Assembly (NCBI RefSeq): GCF_001968985.1
Contig: NZ_MOEN01000004.1
Location: 1 to 64,000, forward strand
Length of the DNA: 64,000 bases
From: Desulfurobacterium indicum
GTDB lineage: Bacteria; Aquificota; Aquificia; Desulfurobacteriales; Desulfurobacteriaceae
Reading direction: 5' to 3'
This document shows positions 26,204 through 35,607 of this stretch, piece after piece. The position numbers were made by a program, and so were the translations under genes. The notes under the pieces are model-generated. The model searched no databases. It saw nothing but the letters and a program-made list of their open reading frames with translations, and was not told the DNA's origin. Position 1 is the stretch's first letter. Each line of letters starts with the position of its first letter.

Positions 26204-26977
26204 TTGGAAAAGGAAACAATCTTAAAAGATAAATATGCAAAGCTTGATGTCTTAGCCTTAACTATCTCTATTTTTATACATATTTTTGCCCTTAGCATAC
26301 TCCACATAAAAAACAGTATTTTGAAAACAAAGGAATTTGAAGTTATAGACTTCAACGCTTTCAGCCTGGATACCGAAGTTGACTCTAACTTGATCGCACT
26401 TAAAAGCAATCCCGGAAAATCAACGTCCCTCTCCAGTGCAGATATGAGGGTGGAGATACCCTCAGGAATGATTGTTAAAAACAACAGTAGGGGAAGTTCT
26501 GGAAAAACAATTATTCCCAAAGCTGTCAAATCGGGGGGAGAAAAAGCATTACTAACTATAAAAACAGGAAGGAAAAACTCTCCGACATCAAAAAGGACAA
26601 ACAGCCACTCCCTTGGAAATGTAGGATACACACTATCAATTTCAGATAGTACGAGTGGAAGCGGAAAAGGCTCCTTCTCCGACCTGAAAGTAAAAGGCTC
26701 TCCAATAGCACCTTACGCACTGAAAATTAAAAAAATCATAATGAACAATTGGAAAAATCCATATGCAGGAACAAACAAAGATTTGACAGTAGAAGTGTCT
26801 TTCACAATAAATAAAGAAGGAAAAATGACTTCTTTCAATATTGAAAGACTATCAAAAGACAGCCTGTTTAACGACGCGGCAATAAACGCCATATACAGTT
26901 CAGCCCCTTTCCCTCCAATACCAAAAAATATACCCATCGACAGTCTCACCTTAAAAGTAAGGTTTGAGGTAAAATAA
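26204..26977 (+). CDS. TonB/TolA-like energy-transducing protein
   Basis: A 257-residue protein with a short cytoplasmic start, one membrane anchor (LDVLALTISIFIHIFALSIL, about residues 14-33), a low-complexity Ser/Lys/Gly periplasmic linker and a C-terminal TonB-type domain (IIMNNWKNPY, LTVEVSFTINKEGKMTSFNIE, NDAAINAIYSSAPFPPIP). Such proteins pass proton-motive energy from ExbB/ExbD or TolQ/TolR to outer-membrane partners; none are in the window. The start is TTG 26204 with only a weak GGCGG ahead. No ATG is available in frame near the N-terminus, and the anchor supports this start. Confidence 0.8.
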   Translation: MEKETILKDKYAKLDVLALTISIFIHIFALSILHIKNSILKTKEFEVIDFNAFSLDTEVDSNLIALKSNPGKSTSLSSADMRVEIPSGMIVKNNSRGSSGKTIIPKAVKSGGEKALLTIKTGRKNSPTSKRTNSHSLGNVGYTLSISDSTSGSGKGSFSDLKVKGSPIAPYALKIKKIIMNNWKNPYAGTNKDLTVEVSFTINKEGKMTSFNIERLSKDSLFNDAAINAIYSSAPFPPIPKNIPIDSLTLKVRFEVK

Positions 26978-26978
26978 A

Positions 26979-27611
26979 GTGAAGGAAACTTTTCTCACTC
27001 TTCTTTTGAATGGCTACTTCAAAACATTGAAAACAGAAATTCAACTTAACAAAGGAGCTATATTCCCTTCTCCTCAAAACCCGGGAATATATATGTTCTG
27101 GCACGGTAGAATGTTAATTCTCCCTTTTGCCTTTAAAGACAAAGGAAGTCTTGTAAAAGTTCTTATAAGCAGGCACAGAGATGGGGAGAAAATAGCACGG
27201 ATAATACACAAGCTTGGATTTGGAACAGTAAGAGGTTCGACAGGGATCAGAAAGGGGGGAGACAAAGCTTTCAGAGAGTTAATCAAAGCTCTGCAAAATG
27301 GATACAGTATAGCAATAACACCAGACGGACCAAGAGGTCCAAAAGAGAAGTTAAAGCCGGGAGTGGCAAAACTGGCGATGTTATCGGGAATTCCAGTTTT
27401 CCCTGTTACTTTCTCCACAAACAGGGGCAAAAAACTCGATTCATGGGACAGTTTTTTAGTGCCATACCCCTTCTCAAAATGCAAAATCATAATAGACAAA
27501 CCGCTTATCCCAAAAGAAAATGAAGATTTAAAAAGTTTCTCTAATAGGTTAGAATTAAGCTTAAAGAATCTTACACAACAGATTGACGGAGAGATGGGAT
27601 GGAAAACTTAA
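26979..27611 (+). CDS. DUF374 lysophospholipid acyltransferase-family protein
   Basis: A 210-residue member of the PlsC-like DUF374 family, probably an inner-leaflet lipid acyltransferase. Seen: MFWHGRML (about residue 38, with the H of the catalytic HX4D-like site), VLISRHRDGEKIARI, GFGTVRGSTGIRKGG (about 83) and the family-defining ITPDGPRGPKEKLKPGVAKLA (about 108-128). GTG 26979 starts one base after the TonB-like stop, and the next gene overlaps its end by 13 nt, so it is part of a tight operon. The substrate (lipid A or phospholipid) is unknown. Confidence 0.82.
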   Translation: MKETFLTLLLNGYFKTLKTEIQLNKGAIFPSPQNPGIYMFWHGRMLILPFAFKDKGSLVKVLISRHRDGEKIARIIHKLGFGTVRGSTGIRKGGDKAFRELIKALQNGYSIAITPDGPRGPKEKLKPGVAKLAMLSGIPVFPVTFSTNRGKKLDSWDSFLVPYPFSKCKIIIDKPLIPKENEDLKSFSNRLELSLKNLTQQIDGEMGWKT

Positions 27612-28366
27612 TAGCTGTAATGAGTGACTACGGACTTAAAGATACATACGTCGGAACTTTAAAAGCAACTCTTTATATGAACAATCCAGAAGCGCGCGTA
27701 GTTGACATTACTCATTATATAAGACCTTTTGATCTGGTAGACGCTGCAATCAAATTAAAATGGTCATACAAATATTTTCCATCAGGCACCGTTTTTTTAA
27801 TAGCCGTTGATCCTGACCCATCAGCGGAGCTTTTGATAATATCAACGGAAAAATACTACATAGTAACACCTAACAATGGTATCCCGAGCTTGATGCTGGA
27901 AGAAGAACCTGCCGATTCTGTGTATGTAATTACGGCAGATCACTATTTCATAGAAGGAAAGGGGAATTTCAGAGGAAGAAACCAGCTTGCTCCGATAGCC
28001 GCTCAACTTGCGAAATTTCAATCTCCGTTTTATCTTGGAGACAGCAAAGATCTATCAATAATTAAAAGATTCAGAATTCCTTCTCCTAAAGAAATCGCTC
28101 CAGGAAAATTCGAATGTATAGTCATAGATGTTGATGGATTCGGTAATCTCATATTAAACATGGAAAGCACAGGACAACTACCATCAAAAGTAACGATAAA
28201 CGGCGTTGAGATAACAAACGCGTCAGAAAATTTTGAAAACTATCAGAAAGGCGAATTTTTTGTATCGATAAACCCAGAAGGACACTATCAGATAATATCC
28301 TACATGGCATCTGCCGCAAGATTGCTAAAAGCAACCAGAGGAACAAAAGTAACAGTGGAGTTTTAA
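27599..28366 (+). CDS. S-adenosyl-L-methionine hydrolase (SAM hydroxide adenosyltransferase, DUF62)
   Basis: A 255-residue member of the fluorinase/SalL/DUF62 family, which cleaves SAM to adenosine and methionine with hydroxide. Seen: the N-terminal AVMSDYGLKDTYVGTLKATLY (substrate Asp), VVDITHYIRPFDLVDAA near residue 36, VFLIAVDPDP near 65, the conserved TPNNGIPSLML near 93 and FRGRNQLAPIAAQLA near 122. It sits between a lipid acyltransferase gene and mnmG in a compact operon. Its physiological role, perhaps SAM homeostasis, is unclear. Confidence 0.85.
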   Translation: MENLIAVMSDYGLKDTYVGTLKATLYMNNPEARVVDITHYIRPFDLVDAAIKLKWSYKYFPSGTVFLIAVDPDPSAELLIISTEKYYIVTPNNGIPSLMLEEEPADSVYVITADHYFIEGKGNFRGRNQLAPIAAQLAKFQSPFYLGDSKDLSIIKRFRIPSPKEIAPGKFECIVIDVDGFGNLILNMESTGQLPSKVTINGVEITNASENFENYQKGEFFVSINPEGHYQIISYMASAARLLKATRGTKVTVEF

Positions 28367-30274
28367 ATGTGGGACAGTGTTTACGATGTAATAGTTGTAG
28401 GTGCAGGCCATGCAGGATGTGAAGCAGCACTTGCTGCGGCAAGAATGGGCTGCAAAACGGCATTGTTCACCATAAATGTTGACAAAATAGCCGAAATGTC
28501 CTGTAACCCGTCAATTGGCGGCGTGGCAAAAGGAACGGTGGTAAGAGAAATTGATGCCTTAGGTGGCGAAATGGCGAAAAATATTGACGCCACAGGTATT
28601 CAGTTTCGGATTCTCAACAAGAAAAAAGGACCTGCCGTCAGAGCTCCGAGGGCACAGGCAGACAAGGAAGCTTACCGTAAAAGAATGAGAATAGTTATAG
28701 AAAATACTGAAAACCTTGACATAATACAGCAAATAGTTGACGATATAATCGTTGAAAACCAAAAAGTAAAAGGTGTTTTAACACACATAGGAGCAAGATA
28801 CGCAGCAAAGGCGGTGGTAGTTACAGCTGGAACGTTCTTAAAAGGAAAAATAATCATCGGATTTGAAGAATTTGAAGGCGGCAGAATGTGGGAACCGGCT
28901 GCCAACAAACTCTCCGATTTCTACATAAAGCACGGATTCCGTGTTGCAAGACTTAAAACTGGAACACCGACAAGGTTAGACGGTAGAACACTTGATTTCT
29001 CAAAAATGGAAGAGCAGCCGGGAGACGAGCCGCCACCGTTTTTTTCCTACTGGACAGAGCCAAGGGAAATCAAGCAGATACCCTGCTATATAACATATAC
29101 AACACCTGAAACCCACGAAATCATAAGGAAAAACCTTCACCGTTCCCCCATGTACGGCGAAAAAAAATTAATAACAGGAACAGGCGTTAGATACTGTCCC
29201 TCAATAGAGGATAAAATTGTAAAGTTCCCCGACAGACAGAGACACCACGTTTTTGTCGAACCTGAGGGAAGAGACACCATAGAGTTTTATCCGAATGGAA
29301 CATCAACAAGCCTCCCTTATGATGTTCAGGAAGCGATAATACACTCCATTCCAGGGCTTGAAAATGCAAAAATAATAAGACCCGCCTACGGTATAGAGTA
29401 TGATTTCATAGACCCGACACATCTATATCCGACACTTGAAACTAAAATAATCAAAGGACTTTTCAACGCAGGGCAGGTCAACGGAACAACAGGTTATGAA
29501 GAGGCAGCAGGACAGGGCATTGTTGCTGGCATCAATGCGGCGTTGCTTGCAAAGGGAAGCGACGAAAAGTTTATTTTAGAAAGAGACGAAGCCTACATCG
29601 GCGTTATGATAGATGACCTTGTAAACAAAGGTGTAAGAGAACCCTACAGACTTTTTACCTCAAGGGCAGAATACAGGCTGCTCTTAAGATACGACAACGC
29701 AGATTTAAGACTGGCAAAATACGGTTATAAATTTGGTTTGATAACGGAAAAACAGTATGAGAAAGTAAAGAAAAAGTATGAAACAGTCAAAATCTTTATA
29801 GAAAAACTGAGAGAACTAAAAGTTAAACCGGAAAAAATAAACCTGATACTGGAAAAAGAAGGAACAACACCTATAAAAGAAACAACAAGCTGCTACGACC
29901 TATTAAAAAGACCGGAAGTCAAACTTTCATCACTTTTAAAAGTTGTCAAGCTTCCAGAAGTTGAAAGCATAGATAAAAAAACACTCAAAGAAGCACTGGA
30001 AGAAACTGAAATAGAGATAAAATACGAAGGTTACATAAAAAGACAGCTTGAGGATATTAAAAAATTCAGAAAGTTAGAAAACATAAAAATACCGGAAGAT
30101 TTTGACTATGACTCCGTTCCCATATCAACAGAGGAAAAGCAGAAACTTAAAGAAGCAAAACCCCTCACTCTAGGACAGGCATCAAGACTTGAAGGTATAA
30201 GACCTGCATCCATATCCATTCTTTCTGTTTACATAAACAGATGGAAGTCCCGTAAAGAGGAAAAAAGTGATTAA
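28367..30274 (+). CDS. mnmG: tRNA uridine-34 carboxymethylaminomethyl synthase subunit MnmG (GidA)
   Basis: The FAD protein that with MnmE builds the cmnm5 group on wobble uridine. The 635-residue chain opens with the dinucleotide fold VVGAGHAGCEAALAAARMG (about 8-26), followed by SCNPSIGGVAKGTVVREIDALGGEM, TGTFLKG near 150, RLKTGTPTRL near 200, and AGQVNGTTGYEEAAGQG near 367, all typical. ATG 28367 directly follows the SAM hydrolase stop, and rsmG overlaps its 3' end by 8 nt, the common gidA-gidB pairing. Confidence 0.97.
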   Translation: MWDSVYDVIVVGAGHAGCEAALAAARMGCKTALFTINVDKIAEMSCNPSIGGVAKGTVVREIDALGGEMAKNIDATGIQFRILNKKKGPAVRAPRAQADKEAYRKRMRIVIENTENLDIIQQIVDDIIVENQKVKGVLTHIGARYAAKAVVVTAGTFLKGKIIIGFEEFEGGRMWEPAANKLSDFYIKHGFRVARLKTGTPTRLDGRTLDFSKMEEQPGDEPPPFFSYWTEPREIKQIPCYITYTTPETHEIIRKNLHRSPMYGEKKLITGTGVRYCPSIEDKIVKFPDRQRHHVFVEPEGRDTIEFYPNGTSTSLPYDVQEAIIHSIPGLENAKIIRPAYGIEYDFIDPTHLYPTLETKIIKGLFNAGQVNGTTGYEEAAGQGIVAGINAALLAKGSDEKFILERDEAYIGVMIDDLVNKGVREPYRLFTSRAEYRLLLRYDNADLRLAKYGYKFGLITEKQYEKVKKKYETVKIFIEKLRELKVKPEKINLILEKEGTTPIKETTSCYDLLKRPEVKLSSLLKVVKLPEVESIDKKTLKEALEETEIEIKYEGYIKRQLEDIKKFRKLENIKIPEDFDYDSVPISTEEKQKLKEAKPLTLGQASRLEGIRPASISILSVYINRWKSRKEEKSD

Positions 30275-30896
30275 GGACCTCTGCACCCTTAACAGCATAA
30301 GCCTGCTAGATGAAGCTTTTGAAAAGCTTGAAATTTACAAATCCCTCTTAAAAAAATGGGGGAAAAGGATAAACATAACATCCATACTAAAAGACGAAGA
30401 GATTGAGAAAAAGCATTTTTTTGATTCATTGACAGGAATCAAGGCTTTTGAAAAAGCTGGAATTAACTTGAAAGGTAAGCACATAGCTGACATAGGCTCC
30501 GGAGGCGGTTTTCCGGGAATGGTACTTGCCGTCGCACTTCCGGAAACAAATTTCACCCTCGTAGAACCAAGACACAAAAGATGCATTTTTCTGGAACAGG
30601 TGAAAAGAACTCTGAAACTTAACAACGTCTCAATAGAATGTAGAAGAATCGAAGAGGTGAAAGAGAAAGACTTTGATATTCTAACAATGAGAGCTGTAGA
30701 AGATCCGAAAAGTGCAGTAAAGATAACAAAGCCTTTTCTTAAAAATGGAGCAACATTATGTATTTATCGTGGAAAAGAGCCGTTTACAGATGAAATTCCC
30801 GGTTTTACAATTGAAATGATAAATCTTGACCTTAAAGGAGTAAACTTTAAACGACACTTTCTCTTTATAAGAAAGGAGGTAAACGTTGGAACCTGA
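30267..30896 (+). CDS. rsmG: 16S rRNA m7G527 methyltransferase RsmG (GidB)
   Basis: A 209-residue SAM methyltransferase for G527 of 16S rRNA. Diagnostic segments: NITSILKDEEIEKKHFFDSL (residues 34-53), the SAM loop IADIGSGGGFPGMVLAVALPE (about 72-92), LVEPRHKRCIFLEQV near 97 and TMRAVEDP near 136. GTG 30267 overlaps mnmG, and the end overlaps the small GNAT gene by 11 nt. Confidence 0.95.
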   Translation: MIKDLCTLNSISLLDEAFEKLEIYKSLLKKWGKRINITSILKDEEIEKKHFFDSLTGIKAFEKAGINLKGKHIADIGSGGGFPGMVLAVALPETNFTLVEPRHKRCIFLEQVKRTLKLNNVSIECRRIEEVKEKDFDILTMRAVEDPKSAVKITKPFLKNGATLCIYRGKEPFTDEIPGFTIEMINLDLKGVNFKRHFLFIRKEVNVGT

Positions 30897-31149
30897 AATC
30901 ATCGGAGAAAGAATTGTCCTTAAACTCGAAAACGAAGAAGCGTTTGTTAAATTTAAAATCGAACAGAACATAATAATGGTAACCACAACCTACGTCCCCG
31001 AATCACAAAGAGGAAAAGGTATTGCAGGAAAGCTGAACGCAAAATTGGTAGAAATGGCTAAAGAAAAAGGAATGAAAATATATCCTCTGTGTGAATATAC
31101 AAGAAAATACCTTGAACGCAAACAATTCCATGATTTAATACATGAATAA
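30886..31149 (+). CDS. Small YjdJ-type GNAT N-acetyltransferase
   Basis: An 87-residue protein with the minimal GNAT fold of the YjdJ/GCN5-like family. VTTTYVPESQRGKGIAGKLNAKLVEMAKEKG carries the acetyl-CoA pyrophosphate loop (R-G-K-G-I-A), and the end has the typical IYPLCEYTRKYLERKQFHDLI motif with a conserved cysteine. The start is TTG 30886 behind a perfect AAGGAGG. It is the last gene of the mnmG operon. The acetyl acceptor is unknown. Confidence 0.85.
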   Translation: MEPEIIGERIVLKLENEEAFVKFKIEQNIIMVTTTYVPESQRGKGIAGKLNAKLVEMAKEKGMKIYPLCEYTRKYLERKQFHDLIHE

Positions 31150-31171
31150 CGCAAACAATAATCATTTGCAC

Positions 31172-31200
31172 TTGACTATTTAGAAGAAATGTATTACTTT
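31172..31200 (+). promoter_or_regulatory. Candidate promoter of the efflux operon
   Basis: TTGACT (31172-31177), 17 bases, TACTTT (31195-31200), about 40 bp ahead of the TolC-like start. It is the best sigma-70-type match in this gap. Confidence 0.5.
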
Positions 31201-31241
31201 GATACACAACTGAACGAAGATTCAGAGGATAAGGTGAAAAG

Positions 31242-32483
31242 ATGAGAAAAATTATTGCACTGCTACTTCTTTTAACAGCAAACGGTTACAGCATGACCAT
31301 CACAGAACTGCAAGAAACTCTGAAAAATAACAACCTGGAAATCAAACAGTCCTTTAAAAATCTTGAATCTGTGAAATTTCAAAAAAAGGCAGATATTAGA
31401 AAGTTCTTCCCCATTTTAAACTTTCAAGCATCAGCTTCAAGGTTTTACCCATACACAACCACAATGGGGGAATCCTGGGAAAACGATTTTACTGCCGGCA
31501 TAACTGCAACTGCAAATATCTGGAACTTTCAGACAAAAACAAAGGTAAACATTGACTCTGTTCAGATAAAAAGCCAGCAGTTAAACATAGATAAAACGTT
31601 TGAAGACATCTATCTACAAGGTATATCCTTCCTTATTCAACTGAAAGGAGCAGAAAAAACAATAGCACTAAGAAAAAAAGAACTAGAAAATGCAAAGAAA
31701 ATATATAAAGTCGCGAAATCAAAATACGACCAGGGATTAGTTCTGATAACAGATGTTCTAAAAGCAAGAGCTAACATTGAAAAGACAAAGAGCAACCTGA
31801 TCGCATCAGAAGGTGAAAAGGAGAAAATAGAAACAGCACTGCAAAATCTTTTAAACACGGACAAACCTGTAACAGCAGATGTGAAACTTTCTAACAACTT
31901 TACTATTCCATCTGCCAAAGAACTCGTAAAGGAAGCCCTGAAAAAACGAAAAGAGTTGGCAATCCAGAAATTAAAAATCAAAACCGCTGAACTAAACATT
32001 CAATCGGTAAAAGATACCAATAAACCATCAATAACGGCTTCTGCTTCATACTTCCGCGAAAGCTCTGACCTATCATTTAAAAATGAGAACTACAACCTCC
32101 AGCTAAGTCTGAACTGGAAAATTTTCGACTCATTTCAAACAAAATATGAAGCACTATCTGCAGAGAAAGAAAAAGAAATAGCTGAAATTGAACTAAAAAG
32201 GCTTGAAAATCAGATAAAAAAAGAAGTTCTAGACAGTTATACAGACTTCCAAATATCAAAGGCAAACCTTGAAAACGCAAAAAGTTACCTTGAATTTGCC
32301 AGAAAAACATTCGAAAGAACACTCAATGAATATGAACTTGGCGTTTCCGATCTTGTCTCCCTTCTATCGGCATATAACGAATATGTAAATGCAGAAGAAA
32401 ACTATACAAACAACCTTGTCAACCTTAACATCGCATACTATAAACTACTAAAAAGCGCTGGAATGCTTGGAGGAACAAAGTGA
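31242..32483 (+). CDS. TolC-family outer-membrane efflux channel
   Basis: A 413-residue protein with a signal peptide (MRKIIALLLLLTANGYS) and two repeats of the TolC/OEP domain. They consist of long amphipathic helices (residues 120-200 and 320-410) with Ala/Lys/Glu heptads, KVAKSKYDQGLVLITDVLKARANIEK and FERTLNEYELGVSDLVSLLSAYNEYV being matching repeat positions. It forms the outer-membrane duct of a tripartite pump with the adaptor, ATPase and permeases encoded next. The overlap with the adaptor gene is 4 nt. Confidence 0.9.
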   Translation: MRKIIALLLLLTANGYSMTITELQETLKNNNLEIKQSFKNLESVKFQKKADIRKFFPILNFQASASRFYPYTTTMGESWENDFTAGITATANIWNFQTKTKVNIDSVQIKSQQLNIDKTFEDIYLQGISFLIQLKGAEKTIALRKKELENAKKIYKVAKSKYDQGLVLITDVLKARANIEKTKSNLIASEGEKEKIETALQNLLNTDKPVTADVKLSNNFTIPSAKELVKEALKKRKELAIQKLKIKTAELNIQSVKDTNKPSITASASYFRESSDLSFKNENYNLQLSLNWKIFDSFQTKYEALSAEKEKEIAEIELKRLENQIKKEVLDSYTDFQISKANLENAKSYLEFARKTFERTLNEYELGVSDLVSLLSAYNEYVNAEENYTNNLVNLNIAYYKLLKSAGMLGGTK

Positions 32484-33721
32484 AAAAACTAATAGCCCTG
32501 ATAGGAATAATCATACTGATAGCAGCAGGAATGTTTTTTATCAAAAGAAGCAAAAGCAAAGAACTAATTCCTGTTAAAACGGTTAAAGTTAAAAGAGGCA
32601 CTGTAAAAAACGTCGTTGAAGCATCTGGAATGATGAAACCTCAGGTAGGTGCTAAAGTTAAAGTAGGGGCGAGAATTTCAGGAACTGTTATAAAAGAAAA
32701 CGTCAAAGTCGGAGATTTTGTTAAGAAAGGTGATCTCATAGCAGTAATAGACAACCGGGAATTAAGGGAAAACCTAAAGATAGCCGAAGCAAACCTTAAA
32801 GAAATTGAAAAAAACTATCCTAAAAAGATAAAAACTCAAGAGCTTGCCGTAAAAAGTGCACAGGCAAACCTAAAATCTGCAGAATTAAAGCTAAAGACAG
32901 AAAAAGCAAACTATGAACTTAAAAAGTGGGAATTTGAAAGACAGAAAAATCTCTTTAAAACGGGATATACGACAGAAAACGCATACAGACAGGCAAAAGC
33001 TGCCTTTGAAAATGCTCAAAACAGCCTGAAAGCCGCCGAAGAAGCTGTAAAACAGGCAAAGCTTGCCCTCGAAAAGGAAAGTGAAGCACTCTCACAGCTG
33101 AAAACAGAGTTTCAAGAAAAACTCAAGCAGGCAAAAGCCCAGTATGAACAGGCAAAAATAAGATTCTCTTATTCATATATTTATGCTCCTAAATCTGGTG
33201 TTATCTCTTACGTCTCCACACAAGAAGGGGAAACAGTAGTGGCAGGATTGAACGCACCGGAATTCGTAACAATCCTCGTGCCTGATAAACTTGAAAACTG
33301 GATATACGTAGATGAAACGGAGATAGGAAAGATAAAGAAGGGACAAAAAGTACAGTTTACCGTAGATACATACAGAAACAAAACATTTGAAGGGAAGGTT
33401 GTTGAAATATACCCTGAGCCGAAGGTTCTCAACAACGTTGTTTATTACATCGTCGTAGCAAGAGGCTTTAAAAAAGCGGCCCTCTTAAAACCTGATATGA
33501 CAACCCACAACGAAATTATTATAGGTATTAAGAAAAACGTGCTGGTTGTTCCAAACAATGCCGTTAAATGGAAAAAAGGGAAATATGTAGTCTATAAAGT
33601 CGTTAACGGAAAAGTGAAAGAAGTTCCTGTGAAGGTAGGCTGGTCTGACGATAAATACATGGAAATCGTTAAAGGCCTGAAAGAAGGCGACACAATAGCA
33701 CTCAAGGTAAAGGTGAAATAA
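32480..33721 (+). CDS. MacA/HlyD-type periplasmic adaptor (membrane fusion protein)
   Basis: A 413-residue adaptor with an N-terminal membrane anchor (LIALIGIIILIAAGMFFI), a lipoyl/barrel-sandwich half (ARISGTVIKENVKVGDFVKKGDLIAVID, about 68-95), a long coiled-coil hairpin (about residues 95-225) and the returning half with FSYSYIYAPKSGVISYVSTQEGETV. A beta-barrel and membrane-proximal domain follow. It bridges the MacB-like inner-membrane transporter and the TolC-like duct. The start is GTG 32480, overlapping the previous stop. Confidence 0.9.
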   Translation: MKKLIALIGIIILIAAGMFFIKRSKSKELIPVKTVKVKRGTVKNVVEASGMMKPQVGAKVKVGARISGTVIKENVKVGDFVKKGDLIAVIDNRELRENLKIAEANLKEIEKNYPKKIKTQELAVKSAQANLKSAELKLKTEKANYELKKWEFERQKNLFKTGYTTENAYRQAKAAFENAQNSLKAAEEAVKQAKLALEKESEALSQLKTEFQEKLKQAKAQYEQAKIRFSYSYIYAPKSGVISYVSTQEGETVVAGLNAPEFVTILVPDKLENWIYVDETEIGKIKKGQKVQFTVDTYRNKTFEGKVVEIYPEPKVLNNVVYYIVVARGFKKAALLKPDMTTHNEIIIGIKKNVLVVPNNAVKWKKGKYVVYKVVNGKVKEVPVKVGWSDDKYMEIVKGLKEGDTIALKVKVK

Positions 33722-34411
33722 ATGGAACTCATTAAGCTTGAAAATATAACAAAAACTTTTTATCAGGGAGACATAGAAACAAAAGTCCTGAAAGGGATAA
33801 ACCTTACAATTAATGAGGGAGATTTTGTCGCCATAATGGGGCCTTCCGGTTCTGGTAAATCAACTTTAATGTATATCATTGGATTTCTTGACAAACCTAC
33901 CAGCGGAAAATACTATTTCCGTGGAGAAGATGTATCATCATTTGACGACGACAAAATATCAAGGCTAAGAGGAAGACATATAGGATTTGTTTTTCAATCC
34001 TTCTATCTCGTTCCTTATTTAAACGTGAAAGATAACGTACTCCTCCCCACCATATATCTGAAAGGCAATGAAAGAAAAGAGGTTTTTAAAAATACAACTC
34101 CAGAAAAAAGAGCAGAGGAAATACTAACACGACTCGGACTAAAAGAGAGAATCTCCTTCAGACCGGATCAGCTCTCCGGAGGACAGAAACAGAGAGTTGC
34201 CATAGCAAGGGCTCTAATCAATTCACCATCCTTAATCATAGCCGACGAACCGACAGGAGCCCTTGACCAGGCTTCAGGAAAAGCCGTAATGGAAATATTC
34301 ACGGAGCTTAACAGAGAAGGAAAAACAATACTCATCGTTACCCACGACCCTGAAGTTGCCCGTTACGCCAAAAGAATCATAAGAATAAAAGATGGAGTGA
34401 TTGAAGAGTGA
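33722..34411 (+). CDS. MacB/LolD-type ABC transporter ATPase
   Basis: A 229-residue ATPase of the MacB/LolD/FtsE class. Walker A is GPSGSGKST (about 39-47), the Q-loop is in FVFQSFYLVPYLNVKDNV, the signature LSGGQKQRVAIARAL is near 148, Walker B is LIIADEPTGALD near 170 and the switch His is in IVTHDPE. In canonical MacB the ATPase is fused to the permease; here they are separate genes. It overlaps the first permease gene by 4 nt. Confidence 0.93.
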   Translation: MELIKLENITKTFYQGDIETKVLKGINLTINEGDFVAIMGPSGSGKSTLMYIIGFLDKPTSGKYYFRGEDVSSFDDDKISRLRGRHIGFVFQSFYLVPYLNVKDNVLLPTIYLKGNERKEVFKNTTPEKRAEEILTRLGLKERISFRPDQLSGGQKQRVAIARALINSPSLIIADEPTGALDQASGKAVMEIFTELNREGKTILIVTHDPEVARYAKRIIRIKDGVIEE

Positions 34412-35604
34412 ACGGGCTTTACTTTAAAGATCTATTTTCGTCTCTATATCATAATAAGGTTAGAACGGCTTTTGCACTGCTCGGTATTGTAATGGGAGTA
34501 GCTTCATTGGTTTTAATCGTTGCGGCAATACAGGGAAGCACCTTAAGAGCAAGAAAAATAATACAGAAACTCGGTCCTGATTCAATATTTATTGTATCGG
34601 GAAAAATGGGAGCAGGCCCAAGACACAGAACTATGACGCTTACCATACAGGATGTAAAAGATATATCAAGACTGGAAGGTATATTTGCACTAACTTACGG
34701 ACTGATTAAACCGGTAAGAATTTCTGCAGGAAAGTATGCCAAAACCACAACCAGCTTTGGAGTCGGCCCTAACTGGATAACCTCATGGGACTACCGTATG
34801 GACATAGGAAGGGACTTCACACCTAACGATTTTAAAAACTTTAGAAAGGTATGTATTGTCGGTTGGGACGTAGCAAACTTCCTGTTTCCAAACCAAAATC
34901 CCATAGGTAAAGTTATCATTGTTGAAAAAACTCCTTTCAGGATAATAGGTGTCTATAAAAGAAGAGGGAAAACTCCTCAAGGAAGAAACATGGATGACAG
35001 AATTTTCATACCTTATCCCATTTACAAAAAAGTCGTTTTTCCTCTCAAAGAAGACAACATATCTCTTATAAGGTTCCGCGTCCAGAATATGGACGAATAT
35101 GATCTGATACTTAAAGAGACGAAACAGATACTATCAAAACGGCACGACATAAAGGAAGAACTAACCATTATAACGCCGTCTCTTGTAAAGAAAGTGCTTT
35201 CCATGATAAGTGCCAGTCTATCCATGTTTTTAGGACTTGCATCCGTTACAGCTTTGGTTGTCGGCGGATTTGTTCTTTCCAGTATTTTTTACATCAACAT
35301 TTACGTAAGACAGTGGGAAATAGGATTGAGAAGGGCAATGGGAGCAACAAAAAGGGACATTCTCATAAGGATAATGGCAGAAAGCGTGGTAATAGCTATT
35401 ATTGGAGCAATAATAGGAACAGCAATAGGGCTTATCGGTGTTAAAATAGTTTTACCCCTGCTTTCCATTCCAGTTGTTTATCCTGTCGAAGCCTTTATCC
35501 TTGCAGTTTTATTTTCCGTTGCCGTCGGATTGATAGCGTCATACGCACCGGCAAAAAAAGCAGCTGAATTTGAACCGGTAGAATCTTTAAGGTCAAAGGT
35601 TTAA
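34408..35604 (+). CDS. MacB-like ABC permease 1 (MacB-PCD/FtsX domains)
   Basis: A 398-residue permease: one N-terminal helix (VRTAFALLGIVMGVASLVLIVAAIQ, about 15-39), a large periplasmic domain (about 40-270) and three C-terminal helices of the FtsX type, containing EIGLRRAMGATKRDIL near 308, the ATPase-coupling element. This mechanotransmission layout expels substrates taken from the periplasm. It probably forms a heterodimer with the second permease gene three bases downstream. Confidence 0.9.
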   Translation: MNGLYFKDLFSSLYHNKVRTAFALLGIVMGVASLVLIVAAIQGSTLRARKIIQKLGPDSIFIVSGKMGAGPRHRTMTLTIQDVKDISRLEGIFALTYGLIKPVRISAGKYAKTTTSFGVGPNWITSWDYRMDIGRDFTPNDFKNFRKVCIVGWDVANFLFPNQNPIGKVIIVEKTPFRIIGVYKRRGKTPQGRNMDDRIFIPYPIYKKVVFPLKEDNISLIRFRVQNMDEYDLILKETKQILSKRHDIKEELTIITPSLVKKVLSMISASLSMFLGLASVTALVVGGFVLSSIFYINIYVRQWEIGLRRAMGATKRDILIRIMAESVVIAIIGAIIGTAIGLIGVKIVLPLLSIPVVYPVEAFILAVLFSVAVGLIASYAPAKKAAEFEPVESLRSKV

Positions 35605-35607
35605 GCG

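Noticed and set aside
26089-26631. 180-residue minus-strand ORF across tRNA-Gly and the TonB-like gene
   Set aside because: Its end (GRRDLNPRPSAWEADALPAELRP) is the well-known artefact of translating a tRNA on the wrong strand; the rest is antisense to the TonB-like gene.
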